Assembly (NCBI GenBank): GCA_025353235.1
Contig: JANXQZ010000475.1
Span: forward strand, 1-7,645
Source: Bryobacterales bacterium
GTDB lineage: Bacteria; Acidobacteriota; Terriglobia; Bryobacterales; Bryobacteraceae
Reading direction: 5' to 3'
DNA: 7,645 bases
Part shown: positions 1 to 7,198 of the stretch, in pieces
Numbering within the stretch: the stretch's first letter is position 1
How the letters are laid out: each line of letters starts with the position of its first letter
Translations under genes and position numbers: made by a program
Notes under the pieces: model-generated
What the model was told of the DNA's origin: nothing
The model's database searches: none
The model's input: only the letters and a program-made list of their open reading frames with translations

Positions 1-1
1 T

Positions 2-1336
2 CAGGTGACGCTCGGCTCCTTGCGTGGGCGGCAGGACTACTTGATCGCGCAGGGTCTTCTCGCCCCCTATTCTGATGGCACGTCGGTGCCGCCGGAACTC
101 GAGCGAATGGTGCTGGCACGCTTGCGGCAACTTGCCGCGCATGAGGTCGGCCATACGCTTGGTCTCTCGCACAACTTCGCGGCGAGCGCAAAAGATCGAG
201 CTTCCGTGATGGATTATCCTGCGCCCCTGATCAAGCTGACCAGCTCCGGAGCGCCGGATCTTTCGGATGCTTACGCGACCGGCATTGGTGCGTGGGACAA
301 GATTGCGATTACATACGGGTATCAGGATTTTGCTCCTGGCGTGGATGAGAAAAAAGAGCTGGATGCGCTGATGCGCAAGGCGACCGCCAGCGGATTCCTG
401 TTTATCTCGGATCGGGACGCTCGACCTTTCGGCGGCCTGCATCCCCTCGCGCACCTGTGGGATTCAGGAACGAATGCCGTGGATGAGCTGAACCGGATGA
501 TGCAAGTGCGGGCGCGCGCTCTTGGCCGGTTCTCCGAAAACAACATCCGGGTAGGCGCGCCCATGAGTACCCTCGAAGACGTCCTGGTTCCAATTTATCT
601 CCTGCATCGCTATCAGACCGAGGCTGCGTCCAAGGTGCTAGGCGGTTCCTTTTACTCCTACGCGCTGCGTGGCGATGGCCAGAAGATTACGGAGCAGGTG
701 CCGGCATCTGAGCAGAACCGTGCGCTCGATTCTTTGCTCGCCACGATTCGACCTGAGGCGCTCACGTTGGCACCGAGTATCCTCGCATTGATTCCCCCGC
801 CCGCGCACGGCTATGCACGAACTCGCGAAGATTTTCGCAACCATACCGGCCTCAGCTTTGACCCCCTAGGCGCGGCTGAGTCGGCTGCAAATTTGACCGT
901 GGGGCTAATCCTGCATCCCGAGCGCGCTGCGCGGCTGGTCCAATATCACGCGCAAAACAGCGCGATGCCTGGACTTGGCGAGGTGATCGACAAGCTTCTC
1001 GCTGCCACTTGGAAAGCCGAGCCCGTGCCAGGATTGTCGGGCGAGGTGCAGCGCGTGGTCGATTCAGTGGTGCTGTATCACCTGATGACACTCGCCGCGA
1101 ACGAGGGCGCTTCGGAGCAGACGCGGGCCATCGCTTATGACCGGCTTGACCTGCTTAAACAATTCCTAAACGGGGTGGCAGTCAATGATGTCGCCGCACG
1201 CGCTCGCTATCGTTTCGCAGCGGCTCAAATCGAGCGTTTTCAAAAAAACCCGAAGGAGATCCCCATTTCCAAGCCTCTGGAAGCACCGCCGGGGCAGCCG
1301 ATCGGGTGCGAAGAATTCGCGTTATCGTCTAGATAG
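2..1336 (+). CDS. Zinc-dependent metalloprotease (Met-zincin, DUF5117/DUF4953 type), C-terminal part
   Basis: This is the C-terminal portion of a zincin-type metalloprotease, probably an exported or periplasmic peptidase of unknown substrate. The reading frame is open to the left edge (codon CAG at 2-4), so the GTG at 5 is almost certainly internal and the true start lies outside the window. Counting from that GTG, the zinc-binding signature H46-E47-x-x-H50-x-x-G53-x-x-H56 is complete, with E47 as the expected catalytic base. A Met-turn-like SVMDYP follows at 67-72. The downstream DLSDAYATGIGAWDKIAITY segment and the long helical C-terminal region fit the bacterial family annotated with DUF5117, DUF4953 (Met-zincin) and DUF5118. 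Full members are usually about 800-900 aa, so roughly half is missing here. It ends with TAG three bases before the response regulator, suggesting co-transcription. The family call is firm; the substrate is unknown. Confidence 0.88.
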   Translation, partial: QVTLGSLRGRQDYLIAQGLLAPYSDGTSVPPELERMVLARLRQLAAHEVGHTLGLSHNFAASAKDRASVMDYPAPLIKLTSSGAPDLSDAYATGIGAWDKIAITYGYQDFAPGVDEKKELDALMRKATASGFLFISDRDARPFGGLHPLAHLWDSGTNAVDELNRMMQVRARALGRFSENNIRVGAPMSTLEDVLVPIYLLHRYQTEAASKVLGGSFYSYALRGDGQKITEQVPASEQNRALDSLLATIRPEALTLAPSILALIPPPAHGYARTREDFRNHTGLSFDPLGAAESAANLTVGLILHPERAARLVQYHAQNSAMPGLGEVIDKLLAATWKAEPVPGLSGEVQRVVDSVVLYHLMTLAANEGASEQTRAIAYDRLDLLKQFLNGVAVNDVAARARYRFAAAQIERFQKNPKEIPISKPLEAPPGQPIGCEEFALSSR

Positions 1337-1339
1337 ATC

Positions 1340-2041
1340 ATGAAGAAGATCGTTCTCATAGAAGACGATGCCGATTTGTTCGCCCTCTTGAAATACAATC
1401 TCGAGCGGGAGGGATTCGCGTTCACTGGTATTCAGACGGGAAAAGGTGCGCTTGAATTCTGCCGACGCGAACATCCCGACCTGATCATCCTCGACATCAT
1501 GTTGCCCGATTGCGACGGGCTCGAAATTTGTAAGGTGCTGCGCAGACACGCGGAACTGAGCGCCGTGCCGATCATTTTTCTTACGGCCCGTGCTTCCGAG
1601 ACGGACCGCATCGTCGGCCTGGAACTCGGCGCTAACGATTACATGGTGAAGCCGTTCTTTATCCGGGAACTGGTGGCGCGCGTTAAAACGCAACTGCGAG
1701 CGCACGTTGACCCCGTCCGCAGCGTGCGCTCTGGCGCTCTTGAGCTTGATCGGCGCACTTGCCGCGTGCTGTTGAACGGCACTCAACTGAGCCTTACCGC
1801 GACCGAATTCCGGCTTCTGGAATATCTCATGAACCGGCCCGGAGCAGTATTCAGCCGCGAACAGTTGCTCAATGCCGTGTGGGGACATGACCGCGCCGTG
1901 ACCGACCGCACCGTAGACGTCTATATTCTCCGGCTCAGGCAGAAAATCGAGACCGATCCCGCGAATCCCGTATACATCCGCGCGATCCGCGGGTTTGGGT
2001 ACAGTTTCAACGAAGCCGTGGCCGAAACGGTCGCCAGTTAG
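1340..2041 (+). CDS. OmpR/PhoB-family two-component response regulator
   Basis: This is a 233-aa cytoplasmic DNA-binding response regulator of normal length. The receiver domain spans about residues 3-118. It has the acidic pocket E8-D9-D10, the phospho-acceptor D52 (in LIILDIMLP), the switch residue T82 (FLTAR) and K104 (VKPFF). The C-terminal winged-helix domain spans about 131-228, with the family pattern LTATEFRLLEYL, the recognition-helix region TVDVYILRLRQKIE and the terminal RGFGYSF hairpin. It should bind direct-repeat promoter sites when phosphorylated, but its target genes cannot be told from this window. The ATG is preceded by no clear Shine-Dalgarno sequence. It is kept as the start because MKKIVLIEDD begins exactly where receiver domains begin. 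No histidine kinase is adjacent: a protease lies 3 bp upstream and metH 11 bp downstream. It is therefore an orphan regulator at this locus. PhoB/PhoP-like naming is not justified. Confidence 0.93.
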   Translation: MKKIVLIEDDADLFALLKYNLEREGFAFTGIQTGKGALEFCRREHPDLIILDIMLPDCDGLEICKVLRRHAELSAVPIIFLTARASETDRIVGLELGANDYMVKPFFIRELVARVKTQLRAHVDPVRSVRSGALELDRRTCRVLLNGTQLSLTATEFRLLEYLMNRPGAVFSREQLLNAVWGHDRAVTDRTVDVYILRLRQKIETDPANPVYIRAIRGFGYSFNEAVAETVAS

Positions 2042-2052
2042 AATAAAGTATA

Positions 2053-5000
2053 GTGATCAATCCGGACCGAACTAAGGCGCTGATCGAGGCGCTCGAGACT
2101 CGCATTCTTGTAATCGACGGCGCGATGGGCACTATGATCCATCAGGAGCCGTTGTCCATCGAGACCGATTTTTTGGGACGCGAAAATTGTCCCGAGATCC
2201 TGGTGGTTACCCGTCCCGAACTGATCCGAAACATCCATCGCGCCTACCTCGCCGCAGGTGCCGACATCGTGGAGACTGACACGTTCGGAGGCACGCCCCT
2301 GGTGCTTTCCGAGTTCGATCTTCGGGACCGAACTCATGAGCTCAATTTCAAGGCAGTGCAGTTGGCGCGTGAGGCCGCAGACGAGTTCTCCACTCCAGAT
2401 AAGTTGCGCTTTGTCGCCGGGTCCATGGGTCCGACCACGAAGGACTTGAACGTCACCGTCACGACAACATTTGAGACGATGCGCTCCAATTACTACGAGC
2501 AGGCGAGTGCGCTGATCGTTGGAAGAGTGGACCTCTTACTCGTCGAGACCGTCTTCGACACCGGTAGTCTGAAGGCCGCTCTCCTCGCCATCGACCAGCT
2601 TCAAACCGAAATTGGCCAGTATATTCCAGTCATGGCTTCGGTGACCATCGAGCGCAACGGCACCATGCTGGCAGGGCAAGGGATCGACGCTCTCTATGCC
2701 TCGATCGCGAACCACAAACTGCTGGCCGTGGGGCTCAACTGCGCGACGGGTCCCGACCTGATGACGGACTACATCCGAACCTTGGCCGAAATGTCCACTT
2801 ACCGCATTTCGTGCTATCCCAATGCAGGCCTGCCGAACTCCGATGGCAAGTTCGGAGAGACGCCAGAATCGCTGGCGGCCCAACTCGAGAAGTTCGCGGA
2901 CCACGGCTGGCTCAACATCGTGGGAGGCTGCTGCGGCACCACGCCCGCGCACATCCAGGCAATCGCGGAGATGGTGAAGACCAAGCAACCTCGCCCGCTC
3001 AAAGCATCGGCTCATCGCGCTTACTACTCCAATAAAGAGCTTGTTGAGGCCGATGAAAGCAACCGCCCCTTGATCGTCGGCGAACGCACGAACGTGATCG
3101 GTTCGCGGCTATTCAAGAACATGGTGTCTGAAGAGAAGTGGGAAGAGGCGACCGAGATCGCGCGTTGGCAGATCCGCAATGGCGCTCATGTGGTGGACGT
3201 CTGCCTGCAATCCAGCGATCGGGACGAGATGGCCGACATCCCGTTCTTCTACGAAAAGCTCATCCGCAAAATCAAAGCGCCGATCATGATCGACACCACC
3301 GATCCCAAGGGCATCGAACTGGCGCTGACTTACTGCCAGGGCAAGTCGATTATCAACTCAATCAATCTCGAAGATGGCGAGGAGAAGTTCGAGAAAATCT
3401 GCCCTATGGCCAAGGTATATGGCGCGGCGCTGGTGGTGGGCACCATCGACGAAGACAAGCTGCAGGCTCAGGCGTTCACGCGAGAGCGCAAATTAGCGGT
3501 GGCGCAGCGTTCCGTGAAGCTGTTGACGGAGAAGTATGGGATCGAGCCGGAAGACATCATCATCGATCCGCTAGTTTTTCCTTGCGCCACCGGCGATGAA
3601 AATTATATCGGCGGGGCGGTGGAGACCATCGAAGCAATCAGGCTGATCAAAGAGCGGATCCCGTTCGTGAAGACGATCCTGGGTGTCTCGAATATTTCGT
3701 TTGGCCTGCCCGCCTCTGCGCGGGAGGTGGTGAATTCGGTCTTCCTGTACTACTGCACCAAGGCCGGATTGGACCTTGCAATCGTCAATGCGGAACGATT
3801 GGAGCGGTTCGCTTCCATTCCTCCCGAAGAGCGACGTGTCGCGGAAAGCCTGCTATTCAACACGCCTGGGGTAGACATGCATGGCGTGCCGGAAGACTGG
3901 CGCTTGCAGTCCCGCGAGGAGAAGATCGCGGTGAATCAGCTGCACATCGCGGCTATTGCGGAGCACTTCCGGGGTGCCAATAAGAGAGAAAAGAAGAAGG
4001 CTGCGGACCTGCCGCTCGATCAGCGGCTTGGCAACTACATCATCGAAGGCACGAAGGATGGCCTCGTTCCGGATCTCGATCGCAAAATGGCCGAAGGTGC
4101 AGCGCCGCTCGATATTATTAACGGGCCGCTGATGACCGGCATGGCCGAAGTGGGCCGGCTGTTCAACAACAACGAGTTGATCGTGGCCGAAGTGCTGCAG
4201 TCTGCAGAAGCGATGAAGGCGGGCGTCAACCACCTCGAGAAGTTTATGGAGAAGGCCGATACTGCAGCGCGCGGCAAGATCGTGCTGGCCACCGTGAAGG
4301 GCGACGTTCACGACATCGGGAAGAACTTAGTCGAGATCATCCTCGGCAACAACGGCTACGATGTGATCAATCTCGGCATCAAGGTTCCGCCCGAGGATCT
4401 GATCAAGGCTTACAACGAGCACAAGCCCGACGTGATCGGCCTTTCCGGTCTTCTCGTCAAGAGCGCTCATCAGATGGTGACCACGGCTGGTGACCTGCGT
4501 GATCATGGCATCTGCGTGCCCCTGCTGGTAGGCGGAGCCGCCCTATCGGAGAAGTTCACCAAGACGAAGATTGCTCCGGCGTATGCCGCTCCCACTCTAT
4601 ATGCCAAAGACGCCATGACCGGGCTGCGTCTGATGAACGAGATGATGGACGCTTCTACGCGCGACCAGGTCTTGAAGTTGCATACCTATGGCGAGCCGGT
4701 GGAAGAGCCCGCAATCATCAACGAACCGATTGTATTGGCAGGACAGGCGAGAAGCCGCAAGGTTCGGCCGGATCTCCCGATTCCGCCCGCGCCCTATCTG
4801 GATCGCAGGCTGCGCGATGTACCCAACCTGCCCGAACTCTGGAGCTATATCAATCCGTACATGTTGTTCGGACGACACCTGGGCTTTAAGGGCAATTTCG
4901 AGAAACTCCTAGCCGAGCGGGACACGAAAGCGCTCAAGCTTTTCCACGACATGGAACAGGTGAAGTTGGCCGTGGCGAAGTTTCTCAAAGTGAAGGCAGT

Positions 5001-5613
5001 CTGGCAGTTTTTTGAAGCCGAACGCGACGGCAATCAGATCCACCTCTTCGCTCCGAGCGGCACCTCGCCCATCCACACATTCTCGTTTGGACGACAGCCT
5101 CGGGAAGACGGCTTATGTCTCAGCGATTACATCCTGGACGCTGACGCTTCTGGACGACGGGACCATCTCGCATTGTTCGTAGTGACCGCAGGTGCAGGAA
5201 TTCGAGAGCATGCGGACGAGGCGAAAGCGTCAGGCGAGTTCTTCAAGATGCACGCTTTGCAGGCCCTGGCACTCGAAACGGCCGAAGGAAGTGCGGAGTG
5301 GCTGCACCGGCGCATTCGCGAAGATTGGGGTTTTCCCGATTCGCCAACCATGACGATGCAGGAGCGTTTCACATCCCGCTACCAAGGCAAGCGTTACAGC
5401 TTCGGCTATCCTGCCTGCCCTAACCTCAATGACCAGCAGGGGATCTGGAAACTGCTCCAGCCGGATGACATCGGCGTTCGCCTCACGGAAGAAATGATGA
5501 TGGATCCAGAGGCCAGCGTCAGTGCGCTCGTGTTCCATCACCCTGACTGCGCCTACTTCACAGCAAGCGAAGTTGAGGAGCCCGCGTTGGAGCATATTCT
5601 CATTGAAGGATGA
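2053..5613 (+). CDS. metH: Cobalamin-dependent methionine synthase
   Basis: MetH transfers the methyl group of 5-methyltetrahydrofolate to homocysteine through methylcobalamin, giving methionine and tetrahydrofolate in the cytoplasm. All four modules are present in order. The homocysteine domain (about 8-310) has zinc ligands C230, C293 and C294 in GLNCATGP and VGGCCGTTP. The pterin domain (about 338-600) begins IVGERTNVIGS. The cap and B12-binding modules (about 650-870) have D751-x-H753-x-x-G756, where H753 is the lower cobalt ligand, plus S804 and GG at 827-828. The reactivation domain (about 920-1180) has the AdoMet-binding motif R1114-xxx-GYPACP. Length 1186 aa compares with 1227 in E. 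coli. GTG is the only reasonable start: a stop lies in frame at 2044 and conserved ILVIDGAMGTMI begins at residue 18. No riboswitch fits in the 11-bp upstream gap, so it probably depends on upstream transcription. The last codons, I1182-G1186 and the stop, lie in a repeat shared with the neighbouring IS, so the original C-terminus may have been changed. Confidence 0.97.
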   Translation: MINPDRTKALIEALETRILVIDGAMGTMIHQEPLSIETDFLGRENCPEILVVTRPELIRNIHRAYLAAGADIVETDTFGGTPLVLSEFDLRDRTHELNFKAVQLAREAADEFSTPDKLRFVAGSMGPTTKDLNVTVTTTFETMRSNYYEQASALIVGRVDLLLVETVFDTGSLKAALLAIDQLQTEIGQYIPVMASVTIERNGTMLAGQGIDALYASIANHKLLAVGLNCATGPDLMTDYIRTLAEMSTYRISCYPNAGLPNSDGKFGETPESLAAQLEKFADHGWLNIVGGCCGTTPAHIQAIAEMVKTKQPRPLKASAHRAYYSNKELVEADESNRPLIVGERTNVIGSRLFKNMVSEEKWEEATEIARWQIRNGAHVVDVCLQSSDRDEMADIPFFYEKLIRKIKAPIMIDTTDPKGIELALTYCQGKSIINSINLEDGEEKFEKICPMAKVYGAALVVGTIDEDKLQAQAFTRERKLAVAQRSVKLLTEKYGIEPEDIIIDPLVFPCATGDENYIGGAVETIEAIRLIKERIPFVKTILGVSNISFGLPASAREVVNSVFLYYCTKAGLDLAIVNAERLERFASIPPEERRVAESLLFNTPGVDMHGVPEDWRLQSREEKIAVNQLHIAAIAEHFRGANKREKKKAADLPLDQRLGNYIIEGTKDGLVPDLDRKMAEGAAPLDIINGPLMTGMAEVGRLFNNNELIVAEVLQSAEAMKAGVNHLEKFMEKADTAARGKIVLATVKGDVHDIGKNLVEIILGNNGYDVINLGIKVPPEDLIKAYNEHKPDVIGLSGLLVKSAHQMVTTAGDLRDHGICVPLLVGGAALSEKFTKTKIAPAYAAPTLYAKDAMTGLRLMNEMMDASTRDQVLKLHTYGEPVEEPAIINEPIVLAGQARSRKVRPDLPIPPAPYLDRRLRDVPNLPELWSYINPYMLFGRHLGFKGNFEKLLAERDTKALKLFHDMEQVKLAVAKFLKVKAVWQFFEAERDGNQIHLFAPSGTSPIHTFSFGRQPREDGLCLSDYILDADASGRRDHLALFVVTAGAGIREHADEAKASGEFFKMHALQALALETAEGSAEWLHRRIREDWGFPDSPTMTMQERFTSRYQGKRYSFGYPACPNLNDQQGIWKLLQPDDIGVRLTEEMMMDPEASVSALVFHHPDCAYFTASEVEEPALEHILIEG

Positions 5614-5620
5614 GCCTGAA
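5596..5620 (+). repeat. Left terminal repeat of the IS-like element, overlapping the end of metH
   Basis: This 25-bp copy reads ATTCTCAT, then TGAAGG, then ATGAGCCTGAA. It matches the reverse complement of 7092-7115 at 22 positions with two mismatches and one inserted base, and shares an exact GATGAGCCTGAA core with both right-hand copies. CTCAT and ATGAG are inverted arms that could pair over a 6-nt loop. It lies in opposite orientation to the right-hand copies, as expected of an inverted terminal repeat. It contains codons 1182-1186 and the TGA of metH. Whether 5596 is the exact outer boundary is not certain. Confidence 0.65.
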
Positions 5621-5787
5621 CTGAGGTGAGGCGGACCGGGAGCGGAAAACTCCTTTTGGGTTTGATTTTGAGAGAAAGAGGGACACCGTAGGCGCGGTGG
5701 GAATGTGGGAATCGCGCAGGCGATTTCCAAGGACGGTGGGAAGAGAGGGAAACCTGCTTTTGGTTTTCCGCGCTTTCCATCCGGCCG
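5621..5787. other. Non-coding, hairpin-rich stretch between metH and the transposase
   Basis: I see no convincing gene here. Two imperfect hairpins are visible. One is GGAATCGC-gcag-GCGATTTCC at about 5708-5728, and the other is GGAAACC with GGTTTTCC at 5748-5769; each has one unpaired base. Short purine-rich runs such as GGTGGGAATGTGGGAA and GGTGGGAAGAGAGGGAAA recur as imperfect copies. A plus-strand reading frame crosses the stretch (5697-5945), but it runs into the antisense of the transposase and shows no family resemblance I can name. The appearance fits a dispersed intergenic repeat more than a gene, but this is an inference. Confidence 0.4.
5638..5657 (+). terminator. Possible weak intrinsic terminator after metH
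   Basis: GGAG at 5639-5642 can pair with CTCC at 5650-5653 over a 7-nt loop, with one G-T wobble outside, and is followed directly by TTTT. The stem is short, so this is only a candidate. Its position 25 bp after the metH stop is right for the end of the left-hand transcription unit. Confidence 0.25.
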
Positions 5788-7068
5788 TCATTTCCACGGC
5801 GCTCCGGAATTTTGGGTGCTTCCGAGCTCTTCACGCGCTGCGTTTGGCGATGCCGCGCAGTAATTGCTTTTTTGCCAGTTGCATCGCAATGGCAGCTTCG
5901 GTGTCGGACTGCTTCTGCGCGAAGCTTCCAGTTCGGCCATGCTGAGGCTGGGCCGCAGAAAGCTCTCGCACTGCGGCACTTGGCTGAAGATCTCGAAGGG
6001 GGTGGCCCATTGGCGATAAACGCGACGTCGTTTGCCGTTTGGTTGCTCGACGATCTCGGCGACTGCACAGAGCCGGTGGAAGTTGACGTACGGATTCAGA
6101 TGCTGGCGGTGAAACTGATCGACCTGCTCCGCATGCTGCGCGGCGATATGAGTGAAGCCCATGTGTTTGCGGACGACCGCTCCGTTTTTCGCTTCCACCA
6201 GACCGTTGTCCTTCGTGCGGTACGCGCGTGATTTGGTCTGTTCGATCAACAGCTTTCCGAGCAGCCGGGAGACTGTGTAGTTGATGAACTCGCTGCCGTT
6301 GTCGGAGTGAAACCCGCGGATAGTGAAGGGGAACTGCTGCAGCAACTGCTCCAGCAGCGGTATCAGCCGGTGTTCTGAGATCTGCGGCGTTGCGGCCACG
6401 ATCTCCCACTGCGTTACTTCGTCGACGGCATTGATGTGATAGATGCCTTCGACTCCGTCCCTGTCGCCCTGGTGCACGGTGTCGATGCGCAGATAGCCGG
6501 GACGGCCCTGCGGTCGCGGCTTGCGCCGCTCGCCGATCGCGATCGGAGTGGGCCGCGTCGGCTGGTAGCTGGTGTTCTTCTTGCGGTAAGCCTCCGAGTT
6601 GCGGAACCGGTAGAGCTGCGCAACGGAAATGCCCGCCAGACGCTCGTACACTGCCTGGCCGTATTCGCTGTACTCGCGCTCCAGTATCCGTTTTGTCGCC
6701 GGGCCGCTCAGGTTGCCGTGACTCTTGTCCACATAGGCCAACAGGCCCAAGTCCGATTTCGTGTAGTGGGATGAAAACTTCCTGCGTTGATACAGCGCCG
6801 CCCTCACGTGGCCGGTGACGGAATAACTCGCAATCAGCCGTGTTACCTGTGCCCGACTGAGTCCTGTGATCCGGGCGGTGTATCGGCGTACCAGACCCTT
6901 TTCCCGCTCGCCCAAGCTCGCATACTGATGCCGCACCAGCGTCCGTTCGGTCCAGGCATAAACCTCGTCGCGGCGCTGCCCTGTAAAATGCACTTCGCCG
7001 CTCCCGGCCAGGAACGCCCGAATCTGCTCCAGGCTCGTCGCTTCCGAATCGTTTATGCTGATGATCAA
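5788..7068 (-). CDS. DDE (rve-type) transposase, with an apparent C-terminal frameshift
   Basis: This 426-aa IS transposase cuts and joins element ends. The N-terminal part (about 10-165) holds helix-turn-helix-like DNA-binding segments, including ITGLSRAQVTRLIASY near 67-82 and LAGISVAQLYRFR near 144-156. The integrase core (about 188-305) carries the catalytic triad D196 (LRIDTVHQGD), D256 (FHSDNGSEF) and E292 (NGLVEAKNG), with exactly 35 residues between the last two. A conserved tail region NPYVNFHRLC and YRQWATPFEIF follows. The start is taken as TTG at 7068, because the protein begins with a plausible MIISINDSEATSLEQI and GGAGA lies directly upstream; the exact start is unsure. After MAELEAS (to residue 383) the frame appears wrong: a shift of one base gives SDTEAAIAMQLAKKQLL, which looks like the natural end and stops at 5831. 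The last 43 residues seem to be out-of-frame translation. The catalytic core is intact. Confidence 0.88.
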   Translation of the reverse strand: MIISINDSEATSLEQIRAFLAGSGEVHFTGQRRDEVYAWTERTLVRHQYASLGEREKGLVRRYTARITGLSRAQVTRLIASYSVTGHVRAALYQRRKFSSHYTKSDLGLLAYVDKSHGNLSGPATKRILEREYSEYGQAVYERLAGISVAQLYRFRNSEAYRKKNTSYQPTRPTPIAIGERRKPRPQGRPGYLRIDTVHQGDRDGVEGIYHINAVDEVTQWEIVAATPQISEHRLIPLLEQLLQQFPFTIRGFHSDNGSEFINYTVSRLLGKLLIEQTKSRAYRTKDNGLVEAKNGAVVRKHMGFTHIAAQHAEQVDQFHRQHLNPYVNFHRLCAVAEIVEQPNGKRRRVYRQWATPFEIFSQVPQCESFLRPSLSMAELEASRRSSPTPKLPLRCNWQKSNYCAASPNAAREELGSTQNSGAPWK

Positions 7069-7091
7069 TCTCCAGCATCCCGTTCCCGCCC

Positions 7092-7115
7092 TTCAGGCTC
7101 ATCTTGTATGAGAAT
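7092..7115 (-). repeat. Inner right-end repeat of the IS-like element
   Basis: Read on the minus strand, this 24-bp copy is ATTCTCAT, ACAAG, ATGAGCCTGAA. CTCAT and ATGAG form inverted arms over a 5-nt loop. It lies 23 bp upstream of the transposase start and 35 bp (repeat start to repeat start) from a second direct copy. It probably is a transposase-binding site or part of the transposase promoter and operator region. Confidence 0.7.
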
Positions 7116-7126
7116 CCAAAGCTAGT

Positions 7127-7150
7127 TTCAGGCTCATCTTGTGTGAGACA
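7127..7150 (-). repeat. Outer right-end repeat of the IS-like element
   Basis: This is a direct copy of 7092-7115, matching 21 of the first 22 bases on the plus strand. On the minus strand it begins TGTCTCACACAAG and ends ATGAGCCTGAA. It is the outermost recognisable copy, and its TG start makes 7150 the best guess for the element's right edge. The 11 bp between the two copies (7116-7126) are not repeated. Confidence 0.68.
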
Positions 7151-7183
7151 AGAGTGTTGGTCAGCTAGGCCCCGCTGAATGTG

Positions 7184-7189
7184 TATAAT
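7184..7189 (+). promoter_or_regulatory. Perfect TATAAT -10 box before the phosphatase gene
   Basis: TATAAT is a perfect sigma-70-type -10 hexamer ten bases before the phosphatase ATG. No good -35 is seen at 16-18 bp. The nearest TTG-containing site, TTGGTC at 7157-7162, gives a 21-bp spacer, which is too long. A start about 7-10 bases downstream would fall near 7196-7199, at or next to the ATG itself, so it would give a leaderless or almost leaderless message. Confidence 0.45.
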
Positions 7190-7190
7190 C

Positions 7191-7195
7191 GGAGG
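7191..7195 (+). promoter_or_regulatory. GGAGG ribosome-binding site of the phosphatase gene
   Basis: GGAGG ends three bases before ATG at 7199. The sequence is strong but the spacing is shorter than the usual 5-9 bases. It supports 7199 as the start. It could only be used by a transcript that begins upstream of the TATAAT box's own predicted start. Confidence 0.5.
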
Positions 7196-7198
7196 TTG

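Larger units (their letters stand above)
5596..7150 (-). mobile_element. Insertion-sequence-like element with one DDE transposase
   Basis: This is a roughly 1.55-kb unit holding a single minus-strand rve-type transposase. It is bracketed by inverted copies of a 24-25 bp motif: one at 5596-5620 and two direct copies at 7092-7115 and 7127-7150. The outer right copy, read inwards, begins TGTCTCACACAAG, so the edge at 7150 would end in CA, as is common for IS3/IS481-like elements. The left edge does not begin with TG and is less certain. I could not see a convincing target-site duplication: the bases beside 5596 and after 7150 do not match. About 210 bp lie between the left repeat and the apparent ancestral end of the transposase, which is long for an IS terminus. 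The left part may therefore include other DNA or have been rearranged. The IS family name is not assigned; IS481/IS3-like rve or an ISNCY group are possible. Confidence 0.65.

Noticed and set aside
5..7. GTG as the true start of the metalloprotease
   Set aside because: The frame is open to the window edge and the zinc site would sit only 46 residues in, whereas this family has a long N-terminal region. The gene is cut by the window.
2039..2055. A cobalamin or SAM riboswitch before metH
   Set aside because: Only 11 bases separate the regulator stop from the metH GTG, and no riboswitch fits.
3138..3599. A 153-codon plus-strand frame inside metH
   Set aside because: It is an out-of-frame shadow rich in Arg, Gly and His, lying wholly inside the conserved pterin-binding domain.
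5697..5945. A plus-strand 82-codon open frame as a small gene
   Set aside because: It begins in the hairpin-rich stretch and ends antisense to the transposase tail. It has no ribosome-binding site or recognisable domain.
7092..7150. Two direct repeats with an 11-bp gap, possibly a CRISPR remnant
   Set aside because: The spacer is far too short, there are only two copies, and an inverted copy lies on the other side of the transposase. These are IS-end repeats.
5585..7165. A target-site duplication flanking the IS
   Set aside because: GTTGG occurs near both ends (about 5586-5590 and 7156-7160), but it is not directly adjacent to either repeat, so it cannot be called a duplication.
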